This document shows, piece after piece, positions 1 to 11,804 of a DNA stretch of 64,000 nucleotides. Made by a program: the position numbers and the translations under genes. The DNA is from Silene latifolia. Lineage: Eukaryota > Streptophyta > Magnoliopsida > Caryophyllales > Caryophyllaceae. The DNA is taken from the NCBI RefSeq assembly GCF_048544455.1, contig NC_133534.1, forward strand, positions 38,006,217 to 38,070,216, in the 5' to 3' direction. The notes beneath the pieces are model-generated. The model saw only the letters and a list, made by a program, of their open reading frames with translations. It was not told where the DNA came from and did not search any database. Within the stretch, counting starts at the first letter, position 1. Each line of letters begins with the position of its first letter.

Positions 1-3000
1 ATAATTGATACAGGTGCCTCACATCATGTAACCGGAGATGAAACATGGTTGGCTGATCCTTACCCAATCCCTCCATATCCGGTTACTCTCCCAAATGGCC
101 AGCGAGTTTCGGCTACGATAGCCGGAACGGTTCGATTAAAATGAACTCTTAATTTTGCGTAACGTTTTATATGTTCCTAGTTTGACATGTAATCTGCTTT
201 CGGTTTCTCAATTAATCGTCATCATTGATTGCGTTATTAGTTTCACTAATTCCTCTTGTCGTATTCAGGACCGTTCTTTGAGGACGAGGATTGGAGTCGG
301 TGAGCAACGGGACGGTCTTTATCTTCTGCGTGATGTGGTTAAGCCAGCTATAAATCGGGTGAGCGCTGATTCTTTTGAGCTATGGCATCGGCGACTTGGT
401 CATCCCTCTAATAAAATTGTTCAATTACTTCCTTGTGTTAATTCTACACGTCCTATTTCAAACATTATTTGTGATATTTGTCATGAAGCGAAACATTGTC
501 GCAGTAGTTTTCATTCAAATGATAATAAGGCCTCTACAATTTTTGAGTTAATCCATTGCGATTTATGGGGGTCTTATCATACTCCTTCTTCATGCGGGGC
601 AAAATATTTCTTAACAGTTGTTGATGATTGCTCGCGTACAGTTTGGGTTTATTTACTTCTTGACAAAACAGAGGTCACATATATGTTTCAGAATTTTTTT
701 GGCTATGGTAAAAACACAATTTTCCGCTACTGTCAAAATTGTGCAATCCGATAATGGGACGGAATTTTTCAATATAGCCGATTTCTTTCGGTCAAAAGGA
801 ATTTTATTTCGCACCTCTTGTGTTGGCACGCCTCAACAAAATGGCCGTGTTGAGCGCAAGCATCGACATATATTAAATGTTGCCCGAGCCTTACTATTTC
901 AAGCACATCTTCCGATCTCTTTTTGGGGGGAATGTATTTTAACAGTAGCATACTTAATAAATCATGCTCCCTCTCCATTATTGCAAAATATGACGCCCTA
1001 TGAACATCTATTTGGGTCCGCACCAGTTTACACTTACATTCGTACATTCGGTTGCTTATGTTTTGCTTACAATTTACATAGCAAGGGTGATAAATTCGCA
1101 AAACGAAGTCGGAAATGTCTCTTTCTTGGCTACCCACATAATAAGAAAGGGTGGAAAGTTCTTGATCTTAACACTCGGGAAATTTTTGTGAGTCGGGATG
1201 TTTTTTTCTATGAACATAGCTTTCCTTACACCCTGATCATCCGACCCCTATTACACCCGAGCCCATTTCAGCTGAACCGCCCCTTACCCACGATCAACCC
1301 GAACCTGATACAGTTGAACACACTCTTCTATTCATGATACTGAGGGAGGTATTTCTAGTAATGAACAAGTGACTACTTCTCCTCCTAACGAAACAACCAC
1401 TTCCTCCACGGGAGATACTACAGCACCTGAAATGGGCCGCGGCAAAAGACCAAAATTCTGGTCTACTCGTCTTCGTGGATTTGTAGTTGGCACCACCGCA
1501 GGCACGTCCTCTGATTCCGACTCACCACCGAACTCTCCTCGCTCCTCAGGTACTCCGTATACTCTTACTAATTATCTTACTTGTAACAATTGTTCTTCCA
1601 ACCATCGAGCTTTTCTTACAGCTATTTCTAATGGGGTTGAGCCCTCTAGTTTTCATGTTGCAATTAATGATCCAAAGTGGTGCAAGGCCATGGAAGCCGA
1701 AATTACAGCCGTTGAAATAATGCCACATGGGAACTAGCTGATCTTCCGGCTGGTAAGAAGGCTCTTGGTTGTCGTTGGGTGTACAAAATCAAATACAAGT
1801 CTGATGGTAGTATTGAAAGGTATAAGGCCCGTCTAGTCATCTTTGGTAACCATCAGGTGGAAGGCATTGATTACGGTGAGACCTTCGCACCTGTTGTAAA
1901 AATGGTCACCATCCGTACTTTCTTGTCCGTTGCTGCTGTCCGAAATTGGGAACTTCATCAGATGGACGTGCATAATGACTTTTTGCACGGTGATCTGGAT
2001 GAAGAAGTATATATGAAACTACCACTGCGTTTTAGCAAGGATAAGGAAGGCAAGGTCTGTCGCTTGCGAAAATCTCTTTATGGGCTCCGTCAGGCACCAC
2101 GCTGCTGGTTCGCTAAATTAACCACTGCCTTGCGAAAGTATGGCTTCACCCAGTCATATTACGATTATTCTCTCTTCAGTTGTATTAATGACAAGGTATG
2201 TCTTTACGTCTTAGTTTATGTGGATGATCTTGTCATTGCTGGGAATGATTCCGCTGCTATTTCGAAGTTCAAAAACTACCTAAGTCAATGCTTTCATATG
2301 AAAGACTTGGGAGTCTTGAAATATTTTCTGGGTCTTGAAGTTGCTCGCAATAAAGAGGGTATTTTCTTGACTCAGCGAAAATATGTTCTTTACATCATTT
2401 CTGAAACTGGTCTTTTGGGCGCCAAACCTGCTCTCACTCCCATTGAACAACATCATACCCTTGGAGTGGCGACGGGTGCTTTTTTGGAGGATGTTTAATC
2501 CTATCGCAGACTTGTTGGACGGCTAGTCTATTTAGCTGTAACATGGCCCGATTTATCCTATGCCGTGCATATTTTATCTCGTTACTTAAGCAAACCGAGA
2601 AAGGAACATATGGATGCTGTTCTCCGAGTCGTACGTTATCTTAAAGGTCGTCCGGGCCAAGGCTTATTATTGTGTTCTGATAGTGACCTTGTCGTGAATG
2701 AATGGTGGGACTCTAATTAAGGTGGTTGTCCCTCTACACGCCGTTCCATCTCTGGCTGGATAGTATTTCTTGGCTCTTCTCCTCTTTCATGGAAGACTAA
2801 AAAACAACAGACAGTCTCTTTGTCTTCCGCAGAAGTCGAATATCGAGCTATGGCTACCATCCTCTGTGAATTAAAATGGGTCACGGGTTTGCTCAAGAGC
2901 CTGGGTGTGTCGATTTCTCGTCCTATCGATCTTTTCTCGGACAGACAATCGGCTATTCAGCTTGCACAAAATTCCGTTTTCCATGAGCGCACGAAGCATA

Positions 3001-3173
3001 TTGAGATCGACTGCCATTTTATTTGTGACGCAATTGTCGACGGTCTCATCAAGCCTTCGCATGTCTCTACTCAAGAACAATTGGCTGACATTTTTACTAA
3101 GGCCTTAGGCTCAGCACAATTTGATCTTCTTCTCCGCAAACTGGGCGTTCCTGATTTACACGCTTCAGTTTGA
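1..3173 (+). pseudogene. Copia pol remnant: protease, integrase, RT, RNase H
   Basis: This encoded the catalytic polyprotein that matured virus-like particles, copied the element RNA and integrated the cDNA. The aspartic protease motif DTGAS is read from base 7. The integrase zinc motif (WHRRLGHPS, then CDICHEAKH) lies near 380-490, and the integrase core residues lie in IHCDLWG, QSDNGTEF and RVERKH. RT motif YVDDL is near 2217-2231. RNase H motifs SSAEVEYRAM and ADIFTKAL close the frame at 3173. Breaks: TGA at 142-144 plus a frame change near 150, frame changes near 700-740, 1240-1370 and 1720-1780, and in-frame TAA at 2496-2498 and 2718-2720. It is not functional. Copia assignment is secure; the lineage was not resolved. 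Confidence 0.93.
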
Positions 3174-3197
3174 GAGGGGGGGAGGGGGGGGGGGTAT

Positions 3198-3396
3198 TGA
3201 GCATATAATATCAGTATAATACATATAATATCTCTTGATATTATACTGATATTATACCCGATTCTTTGGTGATTGTAATCGGCTGTTTTCCTAGTTTATA
3301 GGATATTGAGATCTCTTGTACAGCCATATAAGGCGATGCTATTGAATGAGAATACACACAAATGAAATTAACACACTCATATTCATATGCTTAACA
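3198..3396 (+). repeat. 3' LTR of the first Copia element, with polypurine tract
   Basis: A purine tract (G-rich, 3172-3194) immediately precedes a short, about 199 bp LTR that starts TGAGCATATAA and ends CATATGCTTAACA, giving TG...CA termini. An 18-bp perfect inverted repeat (3204-3221 and 3239-3256) lies near the LTR start. The other LTR is outside the window, so the start was chosen from the polypurine tract and the TG dinucleotide, not from a pairwise match. Confidence 0.8.
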
Positions 3397-4207
3397 ATAA
3401 GTTTATATGGCTAACCAACTACCCATATAAACGTGTAGGATTCGTTATTATAAACGTGTTTTGTAAGGAGTATTTTATAATTATCCGATATGGGAGTATG
3501 GTCTCATCAAAAGATTAAGATATTATTTTGATGTTACTTGAGTTGTTAATTACTCTGTAGTACATTTAGTAGGGCTTACAGTATAGATAGAAATAGACTT
3601 TGAACACACAATTATTAACTATACGTCTATACACACTAAGTTTCTACCATTCGCACATTAATCGATAAGAAAAGAGACCTACAGTATGCGGGACTGTTGT
3701 ATCATTAAGGACTCGTTCATAACGTTGACGACCTAACCCTCGTTCATGAGGAGTTTCATATGTTGTAATAGCGACTATAAAATATACGGAAAATTCACGT
3801 AGCATACTAGCATCCCTCGGATTTGTTACCTTCTTTTCCAAAAATTAAAACTTTAAATGACCATAATTTGTGTTCAAAAATGACGATTCTTTGAAGATAA
3901 AAAATTGTTGAGTTTGGAACTAGTGGTCAAAAGATATGGTTAATCCAAGTTCGTTCGGTCAAAAAAGCTATGACACCAAAAAACCTTGTAGACACGAAGT
4001 GTGATCACTCAATGTTTTCTGGAACAAAAAGAGGGGAATTAAATGTAAAGTGGCAAAACTCAAGAGTACAACGTGAAATTTCCGTAAATCGTGTGAATAG
4101 CAGTGACAAACTATATACATTTTTCATTAGAGACGTTAAAGTTCACAATTCCCTTTCTCTTTCTAGATTTTAATCGAATTTTTCTTCCACTTGCGTCCCA
4201 GTCATTT
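3397..4207. repeat. Dispersed repeat R, copy A, first segment
   Basis: This segment matches 27960-28510 and parts of 21170-22000 and 30165-30400. Shared anchors are GGCTAACCAACT, a TCCGATATGGGAGTATGG segment, and a stretch before 4207 matching 28340-28510. Copy A continues at 13642-13692, 14377-14386, 14482-14883, 15625-15669 and from 20485, the gaps being transposon insertions. It contains no gene that can be defended. The family looks like an old composite containing LINE debris rather than one clean transposon class. Confidence 0.75.
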
Positions 4208-4848
4208 GTGAAAATTGTTAATAACCACCTAGTGTTTGTCGTATTTTACAAATTATCACCTTGTAGTTTGTTTATTACAACTTACCACTTACATTATACC
4301 ATATATATCCGATCTACCACCGTATTTCATTCCCGATCAACATTTTACTTAAATCCCGACTAATAAACTATAGAATGACAAAAACACCTTTAGTTTGATT
4401 CCCTCAAAGACATACTAGTATACTACACTACTACCTACACAAAATTCAACACCATAATCAATTATTCAATTCATCAAATTTCCAGAATGTCCCACCACCA
4501 TCAACAGCAATAAACTCAAAGTAATATCCAACCACCATCAACAACAACACACTCAAACCAAAGCTCACCATCGCCACCTTACATATGTCCTACCATTTAC
4601 TCACCACCGCCACATACCACCATCTCACTATTCACCCGAAACACCATTCATTACACGACCCTCTGCACTGTCAACCCAGACCCACCATTTCATCCCACCC
4701 TGGACTTGTCACCATTTCAACCCACGAAATCTCTAGATCTAGGATTTTCATTGAGTTATGGATCAACAATCCTTTAGAGGAATTGTTTTTTTTTTTGGGA
4801 TTTGTGGATTGTGGTGGTTTTGAAGATGGGGTGGAGGAATAGATGACT

Positions 4849-6196
4849 TGTAATACTCCGTATTTGTGAGTCTTCGGGTACTCTATCGAGTAGGCCTAAC
4901 TCTGTCGAGTAAGGGTAAGTTGCGTTTTAGAAAAGTTTCTGACCTGTTGGGTACTCGATCGAGTAACTAGGATACTCGATCGAGTAAGGGGGTACTCGAT
5001 CGAGTACCTTGGGTACTCGATCGAGTAGCCGGTTTGCGGGGAGTTTTTCTCGGGTTTTGTTAATTATGCGATTAAGATATATAACCCTCGTCGTCATTAT
5101 TCTACACACTTTTGCAAAACCTAATTTATTGTTAAAGAGAGAAAGCAAGTACGTTCTTAATCCTAATCGCATCGTTAGCAAATCCCGGAGTTTGGAAGGT
5201 CGGTTTTCATCGTTGGTTATACCGTTGAGATCCTTGCGTCGAGGGTAAGATCCATGTACCCTTTTTGTTGTCTTTCCTTTGTTTTGGTTAAACCCTAATA
5301 TAGGGATTTGGGGGTTTTTGAGTAGTATGTGATTTGGTAGCATTTGTATGTTGTATGATAGGAGGAGGTTTCGTAGAGGAAGCTTTTGATATATTTGTAG
5401 AAATCGTCGATAGTGTGCTTTCGGGTAGGATTTCCTACTCGGTATTAGTCCCATAATGGGATGATTGTTGATGTGTTGAGATTGATTGTTTGCTATAGTA
5501 ATTGTATTGTGACTATTTGTGATTGTGATTGTGATTGGTTGTCTAAGTTTCTTGAGGGCGTGTCCTCGGTGACCGAGTGGGGTCACTTGCGGGAGTGGCT
5601 TCACGCCCTAGTTTCTCCTTCTGTGGAACCCGCCACAGAAGGGATGTGCACATTAATGGACAGGGTTATCGCTCATTATGAGGAGCGGGGATTTGGTGGG
5701 TACGGCTGCGGTCCCCCATGGCAGGACTGGTCCAGTGGACAGTCGGTGATTGAGATCGTTGGAATTGGTGTGGTTGTGTGTGACAGTTAAGTCATGTCTG
5801 TTTATCTTATTGTTGATATATATTGAGTTGTGTGATTAGTCGACCCGGTTGTTGTTTTGTAAACTGCGGTGATCCATTCGGGGATGGTGAGCAGATATTG
5901 AGCAGGTATGAGATGAATCTTTGGGATATTTGGGATTGCCACAATATGATGATAGAAGTCTTCCGATGTAGCTTAGTAGTTTCTTTACATTTCGAGTTAG
6001 AACGATGTGATCGGTTTGAGAACATGTATTATACTTTTGGTTTTGGTTTCGAGATTATAACCTTTTACTAAGTATTTCTATTTAAACGTTGTTTCTTTAT
6101 TGTTTATTTGATTATCATTGCCTCGGGTAACCGAGATGGTAATATCTTCATACCTGAGTGGTCCTGGTAAGGCACTTGGAGTATGGGGGTGTTACA
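4849..6196 (+). repeat. 5' LTR of the Gypsy element
   Basis: This 1348 bp LTR is near-identical to 11805-13147. Four perfect 12-bp palindromes ACTCGATCGAGT lie at 4948-5030, with two imperfect ones (ACTCTATCGAGT, ACTCTGTCGAGT) upstream. Differences from the 3' LTR concentrate where the 3' LTR has CAG or CTG. No reading frame inside it is believable; those on the minus strand translate the palindromes. Confidence 0.95.
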
Positions 6197-6198
6197 AA

Positions 6199-6216
6199 TG
6201 GTATCGATCGACGATC
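6199..6216 (+). promoter_or_regulatory. Probable primer binding site of the Gypsy element
   Basis: TGGTATCGATCG starts two bases after the LTR end. The first seven bases fit the usual initiator-Met primer site (TGGTATC) and the rest diverges. The tRNA identity is therefore a guess; the position is right for priming minus-strand synthesis. Confidence 0.5.
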
Positions 6217-6678
6217 CCTGAAACCTGTAACCAATGAACCTAATGAACATAGGGAGTCAATTAAAATGAACCCGGAGTAAAGGTTGTAGGAGCTAATGCA
6301 AAGGCTTGGGAGACGTCCTGAAGTCGCGAACTCGCCCTACAATTTTGAACCGGTCACATGGGGGGGGTGTATGTCAAGGTCGTATGCGTTGTTTGGTTAA
6401 CTTGTGTGTGAATGTGATGAGGTGTGTGTAGCTGTTGGAGAAGTAGAAAGCTGAGAATATGAAAGAAAGGTTGATGATATATGTAGACTTGTTGTTGGAA
6501 TGAAAACATGTTGGATGTTTACAATGTGGCGTTTAATAACATGATATAATGATTTCGTAGATCGTATGAAAAGATGCGTAGCATTATATGCTTAGTTATG
6601 ATATAATGTTGGCTTTATAAAGTTTTTAGCATGTTAACATATGATATAGCATGTGGGTAGCGTTTCTGAGTTAGCATG

Positions 6679-6937
6679 ACTCGATCGAGTGGGACTAACT
6701 TGATCGGGTGGGTTTTTGACGATTTTGAGTCCAGAATCGTGTTTTTGGGCACTCGATCGAGTACCTCGGGCACTCGATCGAGTAGGGGGCCACTCGATCG
6801 AGTAGCTACTCGGTCGAGTATGTTAGAGATCAGAAGGTCTGTTTGAGGTCTGATGTTGGGGCACTCGATCGAGTATGTTGGGCACTCGATCGAGTAGCCT
6901 GTTACTCGATCGAGTGTGTTTGGGAACTCGATCGAGT
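6679..6937 (+). repeat. Cluster of ACTCGATCGAGT palindromes in the Gypsy leader
   Basis: Eight perfect copies of the self-complementary 12-mer ACTCGATCGAGT, plus imperfect copies such as ACTTGATCGGGT and ACTCGGTCGAGT, occur with irregular spacing just upstream of gag. The same palindrome occurs four times in each LTR, so the leader and the LTRs share it. Spacing is uneven, unlike a tandem satellite or CRISPR array. Confidence 0.9.
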
Positions 6938-7018
6938 AGGGTCTGGGCAGCTTCTTTTCGTGTTTTGAGGTTTTAGCGCGTATGTTTATATCCACCCCTT
7001 TTCTGATATAGTTTCAAG

Positions 7019-8011
7019 ATGCCGCCCAAGAAGACTGCTTTGTATGCGAGAGCTGAGCTTATGAACATAGATGACATCGTTAAGATGTTGGAACATCAGG
7101 ATGCTCTCACTGAGGCTTTAAAGACTGTGGGGAAGGATAAGGATAAGGATAAGGAGAAAGAGGTTGATCACTCTAAAATCAGCCTCTATATAGCGAGGTT
7201 TAACCCGAAGGAATACAAGGGAGTTGGGGAGCCGAACCTTCTTGATAGCTGGCTTAGAGAGATGGAGAACATATTAGATTTGGTTCACTGTCCTGATGAG
7301 ATGAGAGTGGAACAGGCTGCATTCTATCTGAGGGAGGCAGCTGGTAAGTGGTGGGATATGGTGAAGGTGAGTGCTAAGGAGTTGTATGTGAACCAAGGTT
7401 TACCTGCTATACCTTAGGAAGAGTTTCGTAGAGCTATGAGAAAAGAGTTTGTACCGGAGCATGTGAGGAGTAAGTTGAGGGAAGAGTTTGACAGTTTTAA
7501 GATGACCGCTGAGATGTCTGTGGCCGAGTACTACAGGCAGTTCAATGATAAGTCTAGGTATGATGAGGATATGGGTTTGAGTGAGGAGAATTTGGCGTTG
7601 AGGTTTGAGAGGGGGTTGACCCCTAAGATTATGGATAAGTTACCCGTGGGAGTCCTTACTGATGTTAAGGAAGCTTATGAGAGGGCTGGAAGAGCTGAGA
7701 GGTTGGTGGAGATGGCTCAGGAGAGGTCAGGTGGTGAGAAAAGGAAGTCTGAGAGCGAGGGTGATGGCCAATTTAATCACAAGAAAGGCAACCACAATCA
7801 GTCTAAGGGGTTTTCTTCTGGGTCAGGGTTTAGTGCTGGGGCTTCCTTTGGGCGTGGCCGTGGAAGTGTTAGTGGTAGTTGGGGAGTGACCTGCTATAGC
7901 TGTGGTGGTGTAGGCCACAAGAGACATGAGTGCACAAGTGCGGGAACCTTCCGGAGACTGCGCAGAGCTATGCGAGCAATAGACCGGGCCGGGTCATGGC
8001 CAAACCGATAA
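7019..8011 (+). pseudogene. Gypsy gag (capsid/nucleocapsid), one in-frame stop
   Basis: Gag packages the element RNA into particles. The start ATG at 7019 follows the leader. A lysine/aspartate-rich N-terminus precedes the retrotransposon gag domain (motifs FNPKEYKGVGEP, WLREMENIL, YLREAAGKWWD), then an acidic/basic linker, a Gly/Ser-rich region and a CCHC zinc knuckle CYSCGGVGHKRHEC near residue 299. An in-frame TAG at 7415-7417 interrupts the gag domain, and the frame reopens without a shift. After the zinc knuckle the frame degenerates (7950-8160), so gag and pol are no longer joined. Family assignment is firm; function is lost unless the stop is a sequence error. Confidence 0.92.
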
Positions 8012-8164
8012 AGTCGAGTTACCGAGTGGAGGCAACCGCAACGGCGGTAATTCTTATCGAAACCACCAACGAACAACAACAACAACCAAGGGTCGGGTGC
8101 TAAGCCGACCACATCACCAAGATCTTGTCCGGGGAGGTGGACGGAAGACCGTGGAAAGTTATTC

Positions 8165-11100
8165 ATGATGGAGAAGAAAGCAGCTGAGGAGGATGCACAC
8201 ATTATCACCGGTACTTTTCTTGTTAATGGTATTCATACCTTTGTTTTGTTTGATTCGGGGGCTTCTCAGTCGTTTGTATCTTCGAGTCATATTAAACGGT
8301 TGGGTTTAAGGGTGTATGAGTCCGTCAGTGAGAAAGTTTTTATACCTTCGGGTGAGTCTGTATCTTGTGGGAGGTTATATAGGGATGTACCTGTGATAGT
8401 TGGGCAAGTTGATTTCCCTGTAGACTTGCTAGAGTTTCCTTTTGACGGTTTTGAGATGATAGTTGGGATGGATTGGCTAGGAAAGTATAAAGCTAAGATA
8501 GACTGTCATCAAAAGAAAGTGTCTTTAAGAGGTCCTAAGGGCGTTAGTGTGTCTTGTCGTGGGTTTCTAGTCAAACCCAAAGTTAAGTTGATTGCAGCTG
8601 TTACTTTGAAGTCATATCTAAGGAAGGGATGTCCTTTGATATTGTGCCATGTGAGAGACGACCGGATAGAGGGTCCGACAGTTGATCAGATACCAGTGGT
8701 GGGGGAGTTTGAGGATGTGTTTCCAGGGGAGATTCCGGGGTTGCCGCCGAGAAGAGAGATAGATTTCACAGTAAAGTTGAAACCAGGGACGGGGCCAATC
8801 TCTATGGCACCGTACCGTATGGGTCCTAAGGAGATGGAGGAGCTTAGAAAGCAGTTGGATGATTTGATAGAGAAGGGATACATTAGACCTAGTGTATCGC
8901 CGTGGGGAGCACCAGTTCTTTTTGTGAAGAAGAAAGATGGGAGTCTGAGGTTGTGTATAGACTATAGAGAGTTGAACCGAGTGACGGTGAAGAACAAGTA
9001 TCCCTTGCCAAGGATAGATGACTTGTTTGATCAGTTGAGTGGTGCATCAGTCTTTTCTAAGATTGATTTGAGGTCGGGGTATCATCAGGTGAAGATTAGA
9101 GAAGTGAACATACCAAAGACAGCCTTCACGTCGAGGTATGGCCATTATGAGTATGTGGTGATGTCATTTGGGTTGTCTAATGCACCGGCAGTGTTTATGG
9201 ATTTGATGAATAGGATCTTTAAACAGTTTTTGGACAAGTTTGTAGTGGTGTTTATCGATGATATCTTAGTCTACTCCAAGACTAAGAAGGAGCATGAGGA
9301 GCATCTGAGGATCGTGTTGCAAACTTTGAGGGAGCATGAGTTGTATGCTAAGCTATCCAAGTGTGAGTTCTGGTTAGAGAAAGTTGCTTTTATGGGGCAT
9401 GTGATCTCTAAAGATGGGGTAGCTGTGGATCCGGCAAAGATAGAAGCAGTGACAAAGTGGGAAGCACCAAAGAATGTCGCTGAGATCAGGAGTTTTCTGT
9501 GTTTAGCTGGGTACTACAGACGGTTCGTGAAAGATTTCTCCAAGGTAGCTAGACCTATGACCCCGTTGATGAGGAAAGAGAACAGGTTTCGTTGGGATGA
9601 GAGTTGTGAGACGGCGTTCCAAACATTAAAGGAGCGTTTGACCACAGCTCTTGTTTTAGCATTGCCTGAAGGGATCGAGAACTTTGAGGTTTATACAGAT
9701 GCCTCAAAGAATGGGTTGGGATGTGTGTTGATGCAGAACGGTAAAGTGATTGCCTATGCTTCTAGGCAATTGAAGCCTTATGAGGAGAACTACCCTACTC
9801 ATGATCTGGAGTTGGGTGCAGTGGTGTTTGCTCTCAAGATTTGGAGACATTACCTTTATGGAGCAATCTTTAAGGTATTTTCTGATCACAAGAGTCTCAA
9901 GTATATTTTCACTCAAAAGGAGTTGAACATGAGACAGAGGAGGTGGATGGAGCTGATTGACGATTATGATATGGAAATTATCTACCATGAAGGGAAGCCC
10001 AATGTAGTTGTTGATGCTTTGAGTAGGAAGAGTGTACATTCTCTGTGTATAGCTCTATCTTTGATAAGGCTGAGAGATGAGGTAGCGAGGTTTGGGATAC
10101 ATATGATGCAGAAAGGAGATGCCATGGGTAATATGACAGTGCAGCTTGATTTTTATGATGACATTCGAGGTAAGCAAGCGTTGGATCCTAAGATAGTTGA
10201 GTGGAGAGCTGGAGTAGAGAAAGGGACAGTGTCTCGATTCTCTATTCACACAGATGGTAGTTTGAGGTTTTACGGTAGGTGGTGTGTTCCTAATGATGAG
10301 GAGTTGAAAAAGACTATCATGACAGAGGCGCATTGCACACCATATTCAGTTCATCCAGGTGGAGATAAGTTGTATAAGGATTTAAAGAACACGTTTTGGT
10401 GGCCTGGGATGAAGAAAGAGCAGCTGAGTTTGTGTCCCGTTGTTTGACATGCCAGAGAGTTAAAGGGGAACAGCGACGACCACAAGGTAAGATTCAGTCT
10501 TTAACGGTACCTGAGTGGAAGTGGGAATCCATTTCCATGGATTTTATCGTGGGCTTGCCAAAGAGTCAACAAGGTAACAACATGATTTGGGTAATAGTGG
10601 ATCGACTGACCAAGTCAGCTCACTTTGTTCCAATGAAAGATATATGGACTAAAGCACAATTGGCTGTGGCCTATCGAAAGAACGTGCTTAAGTTACATGG
10701 AGTCCCTAAGGACATAGTGTCTGGCAGAGATGCGAGATTTATATCAAGGTTTTGGAAAGAGTTGCAGGAATCGTTGGGAACAACTTTGAAGATGAGTACG
10801 ACATTTCATCCCATGACAGACGGACAGACTGAGAGAACAATCAAGACTCTTGAAGATATGTTGCGAGCTTGTGTGATGGATTTTGGTGGTAGCTGGGAAC
10901 AGAGGTTGGACTTGATAGAATTTTCTTGCAATAACAGCTATCACACTAGTGTTGGTATGGCACCGTTTGAGGCTTTGTATGGGAGGAGATGTAGGAGTCC
11001 GATTTGTTGGGACGATAGTGCTGAGGCAGTGGTTTTAGGACCAGAGATGGTGCATGAGATGGTGGAACAGATTAAGATGATCAGGGAACGGATGAGAGCA

Positions 11101-11601
11101 GCTCAGGATAGGCAAAAGAGTTATGCAGATCTACATCGCAGGGACATAGAGTTTCAAGTTGGGGACAAGGTTCTTTTGAAAGTGTCTCCTATGCTTGGGG
11201 TTATGAGATTTGGGAAGAAAGGCAAGTTAAGTCAGAAGTTTATCGGGCCTTATGAGATCTTAGAGCGAGTTGGGGAAGTTGCATATCGTCTGGCTTTACC
11301 AGCGGCGTTAGAGAGAGTGCATAATGTGTTTCATGTATCGCAGCTGCGGAAATATGTGAGTGATCCGTCACAAGTGTTAGAGGCAGAGAACTTAGAGCTC
11401 GATGAGTCCTTATCATATCTTGAGGTGCCTAAGCAGATTCTTGACCGAAAGGTTAGGAAGACTAGGAGTGGTGAGACAGTTTTGCTTAAGATCCTTTGGT
11501 CTAACCACGAGACTGAGGAAGCTACATGGGAGCCAGAGGAAGCCATGAAAGAGCGATACCCTTTTCTTTTTGATCAGGTATGTATGGTTACGGGGACGTA
11601 A
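8165..11601 (+). pseudogene. Gypsy pol: protease, RT, RNase H, integrase, chromodomain
   Basis: In order: aspartic protease [10 protein letters not shown] (near residue 30), RT with [10 protein letters not shown] and catalytic FIDDILVYS (near residue 363), RNase H with [11 protein letters not shown] (near residue 508), the H2C2 integrase zinc region, integrase core (SMDFIVGLP, TDGQTERTI), and a C-terminal chromodomain (ILDRKVRKTRSG through ATWEPEE) ending at 11601. The chromodomain is known in this branch to steer integration toward particular chromatin. The frame changes once, at about 10410-10447 between the zinc finger and integrase core; both frames are otherwise long and open. A one-base error next to CAGCTG could explain this, so the copy may be less broken than it looks. 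Confidence 0.95.
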
Positions 11602-11766
11602 CCTTGTTTCTTTTAGGGGGGTAGGAGATGATCGCGACGAGTTTTTAAGAGTTTTATACCCTTTTTGTATGTTGTGTCGGTATGTGTGTCGGGATGAGTT
11701 GGGTTAGTAACATGTTTTATGTTGAGTTGGAAGTGTTGAGGGAGTACCTTTGTTTAGTAGTGGTTT

Positions 11767-11804
11767 GAACTTCGGGGACGAAGTTCTTTTTAAGGAGGGA
11801 AGAC
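11767..11804 (+). promoter_or_regulatory. Pre-LTR hairpin and polypurine tract of the Gypsy element
   Basis: GAACTTCG (11767-11774) pairs perfectly with CGAAGTTC (11779-11786) across a GGGA loop. It is followed by a purine-rich tract (AAGGAGGGAAGA) directly before the 3' LTR at 11805. The purine tract would prime plus-strand DNA synthesis. A comparable hairpin precedes the 3' LTR in related Tekay/Del elements, so it is likely a conserved feature of the group. Confidence 0.8.

Larger units (their letters stand above)
1..3396 (+). mobile_element. Ty1/Copia LTR retrotransposon, 5' part outside the window
   Basis: The order protease, integrase, reverse transcriptase, RNase H, polypurine tract, LTR identifies a Copia element in forward orientation. 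Gag and the 5' LTR lie before base 1. The coding part is badly decayed (several frame changes and stops), so this is an old copy. Its 3' LTR ends at 3396 inside dispersed repeat R: the sequence that follows matches the interior of other R copies in the window. The target-site duplication cannot be verified because the 5' end is missing. Confidence 0.93.

Noticed and set aside
4927-5604. Minus-strand frame of 225 codons in the Gypsy LTR (repeated in the 3' LTR)
   Set aside because: It translates the palindromes as repeated YSIEYP/LDRVP and has no independent support; both LTRs carry it because they are copies.
6679-6937. Regularly repeated palindromes suggesting a CRISPR-like array
   Set aside because: Spacing is irregular, the repeat is only 12 bp, the same motif lies in both LTRs of a plant Gypsy element, and no cas genes exist here.
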